A program made the position numbers and the translations under genes. From Gottfriedia acidiceleris (lineage in GTDB: Bacteria; Bacillota; Bacilli; Bacillales; Bacillaceae_G), in contig NZ_SCFN01000004.1 of the NCBI RefSeq assembly GCF_004138285.1, forward strand, positions 419,926 to 483,925: a stretch of 64,000 nucleotides of DNA, written 5' to 3'. Of this stretch, positions 63,264 through 64,000 are shown piece after piece (within the stretch, counting starts at the first letter, position 1; each line of letters opens with the position of its first letter). The notes beneath the pieces were generated by a model. It was not told the DNA's origin and ran no database searches. It was given only the letters and a program-made list of their open reading frames with translations.

Positions 63264-64000
63264 CTAATTTAATTTTTTAATGACAATAGAAGCGTTTACG
63301 TTCGCTTGGGTTCCTCCAATTACAGTTGCAAGTCCAACAGCTGCAGCTGAAGAATGATTTCTAAGAGTAAGCACATCAGCAGCTGCAAAAGCTACTATAG
63401 CTTGCCCGTTATTTTGCTGAGTACCAGCACCTGAACCATAGATCGTACCTGCAACCGGCAAGCCATTTACAAATAGTGCAAATTGGTTTGATTCTGTACC
63501 CGACACTGAGAAAGTAACTTCGTAAATCCCCGGAGTAATAATTGCAATTTGAGAGGTACTAGGGGTATGCGTAATTCCACTTGTCATTATTCCATTTGAA
63601 TCAAAAATGACATCTGCCTCTACTGCAACCGTCTGAGGAGTTAGATTGAAGATGTATGCGAATTCTGATAAGCCACCTCCTGTTGCTCCTGCTGGACCTG
63701 TTGCTCCTACTGGACCTGTTGCTCCCGCTGGACCTGTTGCTCCTACTGGACCTGTTGCTCCCGCTGGACCTGTTGCTCCTACTGGACCTGTTGCTCCCGC
63801 TGGACCTGTTGCTCCTACTGGACCTGTTGCTCCCGCTGGACCTGTTGCTCCTACTGGACCTGTTGCTCCCGCTGGACCTGTTGCTCCCGCTGGGCCTGTT
63901 GCTCCTACTAGACCTGTCGCCCCTGCTGGACCTGTTGCTCCCGCTTGGCCTGTTGCTCCTACTAGACCTGTCGCCCCTACTAGACCTGTCGCCCCTGCTG
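63264..64000 (-). CDS. BclA-like collagen-repeat exosporium/spore glycoprotein, 5' part missing
   Basis: The gene enters from the right edge; 245 codons to a TAG stop are visible. From 64000 to about 63672 the frame is collagen-like, with Gly every third residue and [16 protein letters not shown] units. The rest is a C-terminal globular domain of about 135 residues ([64 protein letters not shown], and ending ASIVIKKLN), the trimerising TNF-like fold of BclA proteins of the B. cereus group exosporium. The threonines of GAT units are likely glycosylation sites. Location on the spore surface is inferred from the family. An internal ATG near 63587 is not the start, since the frame is open and collagenous upstream. 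The N-terminal anchoring motif is outside the window. Confidence 0.9.
   Translation of the reverse strand, partial: AGATGLVGATGLVGATGQAGATGPAGATGLVGATGPAGATGPAGATGPVGATGPAGATGPVGATGPAGATGPVGATGPAGATGPVGATGPAGATGPVGATGPAGATGGGLSEFAYIFNLTPQTVAVEADVIFDSNGIMTSGITHTPSTSQIAIITPGIYEVTFSVSGTESNQFALFVNGLPVAGTIYGSGAGTQQNNGQAIVAFAAADVLTLRNHSSAAAVGLATVIGGTQANVNASIVIKKLN
63672..64000. repeat. Collagen-encoding tandem repeat
   Basis: 18-bp units alternating between two versions (GGACCTGTTGCTCCTACT and GGACCTGTTGCTCCCGCT), giving a 36-bp higher-order period that degenerates after about 63895, where CTAGACCTGTCGCCCC variants appear. It continues beyond the window. Confidence 0.9.

Noticed and set aside
63672..64000. 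Collagen repeat as a CRISPR array or satellite
   Set aside because: It is an in-frame Gly-X-Y coding repeat of a BclA-like protein.

Overview
The window looks like chromosomal DNA of a spore-forming, low-G+C member of the Bacillaceae (Bacillus or a close genus such as Gottfriedia; the genus is inference). It is AT-rich by eye, has strong Shine-Dalgarno sites, frequent TTG starts, S-box and MerR-type regulation, a GerA-family germination protein, a DUF3231 protein and a BclA-like collagen protein. No rRNA, tRNA, CRISPR array, intact insertion sequence or prophage was seen.

Layout. 1-6.1 kb: 5' end of a dipeptide epimerase gene, a DUF3870 protein, a secreted two-module 5'-nucleotidase, and a divergent LysR gene. 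6.7-21.4 kb: a secreted-protease island of three paralogous Vpr-type subtilases (about 1350-1400 aa), each ending in a dockerin-like pair of calcium loops, with an RRNPP (NprR/PlcR-type) regulator among them. 21.9-25.1 kb: a RacA/DUF3967-like DNA-binding coiled-coil protein, a small zinc ribbon protein, an aldo/keto reductase and a histidine phosphatase. 25.3-27.7 kb: a sulfur-regulated unit with a consensus sigma-A promoter, SAM-I riboswitch, intrinsic terminator, LLM flavin monooxygenase and ATP-grasp ligase. 28-30.4 kb: a flavin amine oxidase and a DUF3231 protein. 30.5-32.5 kb: arsR-acr3-arsC. 33-36.4 kb: an SDR, gene debris (MFS and regulator 3' ends), and a MerR regulator divergent from a zinc alcohol dehydrogenase with two MerR-type boxes, then a cupin. 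36.5-39.3 kb: padR, two DUF1048 genes and a DrrAB-like ABC exporter.

39.8-53.4 kb: an orphan gerA-type gene, then a catabolic cluster that reads as an alkyl-sulfate (surfactant) pathway: alkyl sulfatase-like metallohydrolase, iron alcohol dehydrogenase, aldehyde dehydrogenase, fatty acyl-CoA ligase, crotonase, SDR and an MFS carrier. A divergent LysR gene and a cre-like site lie at its head. The sulfatase would release a fatty alcohol, the two dehydrogenases would convert it to the acid, the ligase would make the CoA ester, and the last two enzymes would act in beta-oxidation. One metal-ligand histidine of the sulfatase is glutamine here. 53.5-64 kb: a 2405-aa multidomain subtilase with Ig-like repeats and an odd Cys/Gly-rich insert, a second flavin amine oxidase paralogous to the first, a small unknown protein, and the 3' part of a BclA-like collagen gene that runs off the window.

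Most transcription units end in clear hairpin terminators. Several annotated starts were moved to the codon that follows a good ribosome binding site. Three short remnants of decayed genes are described.
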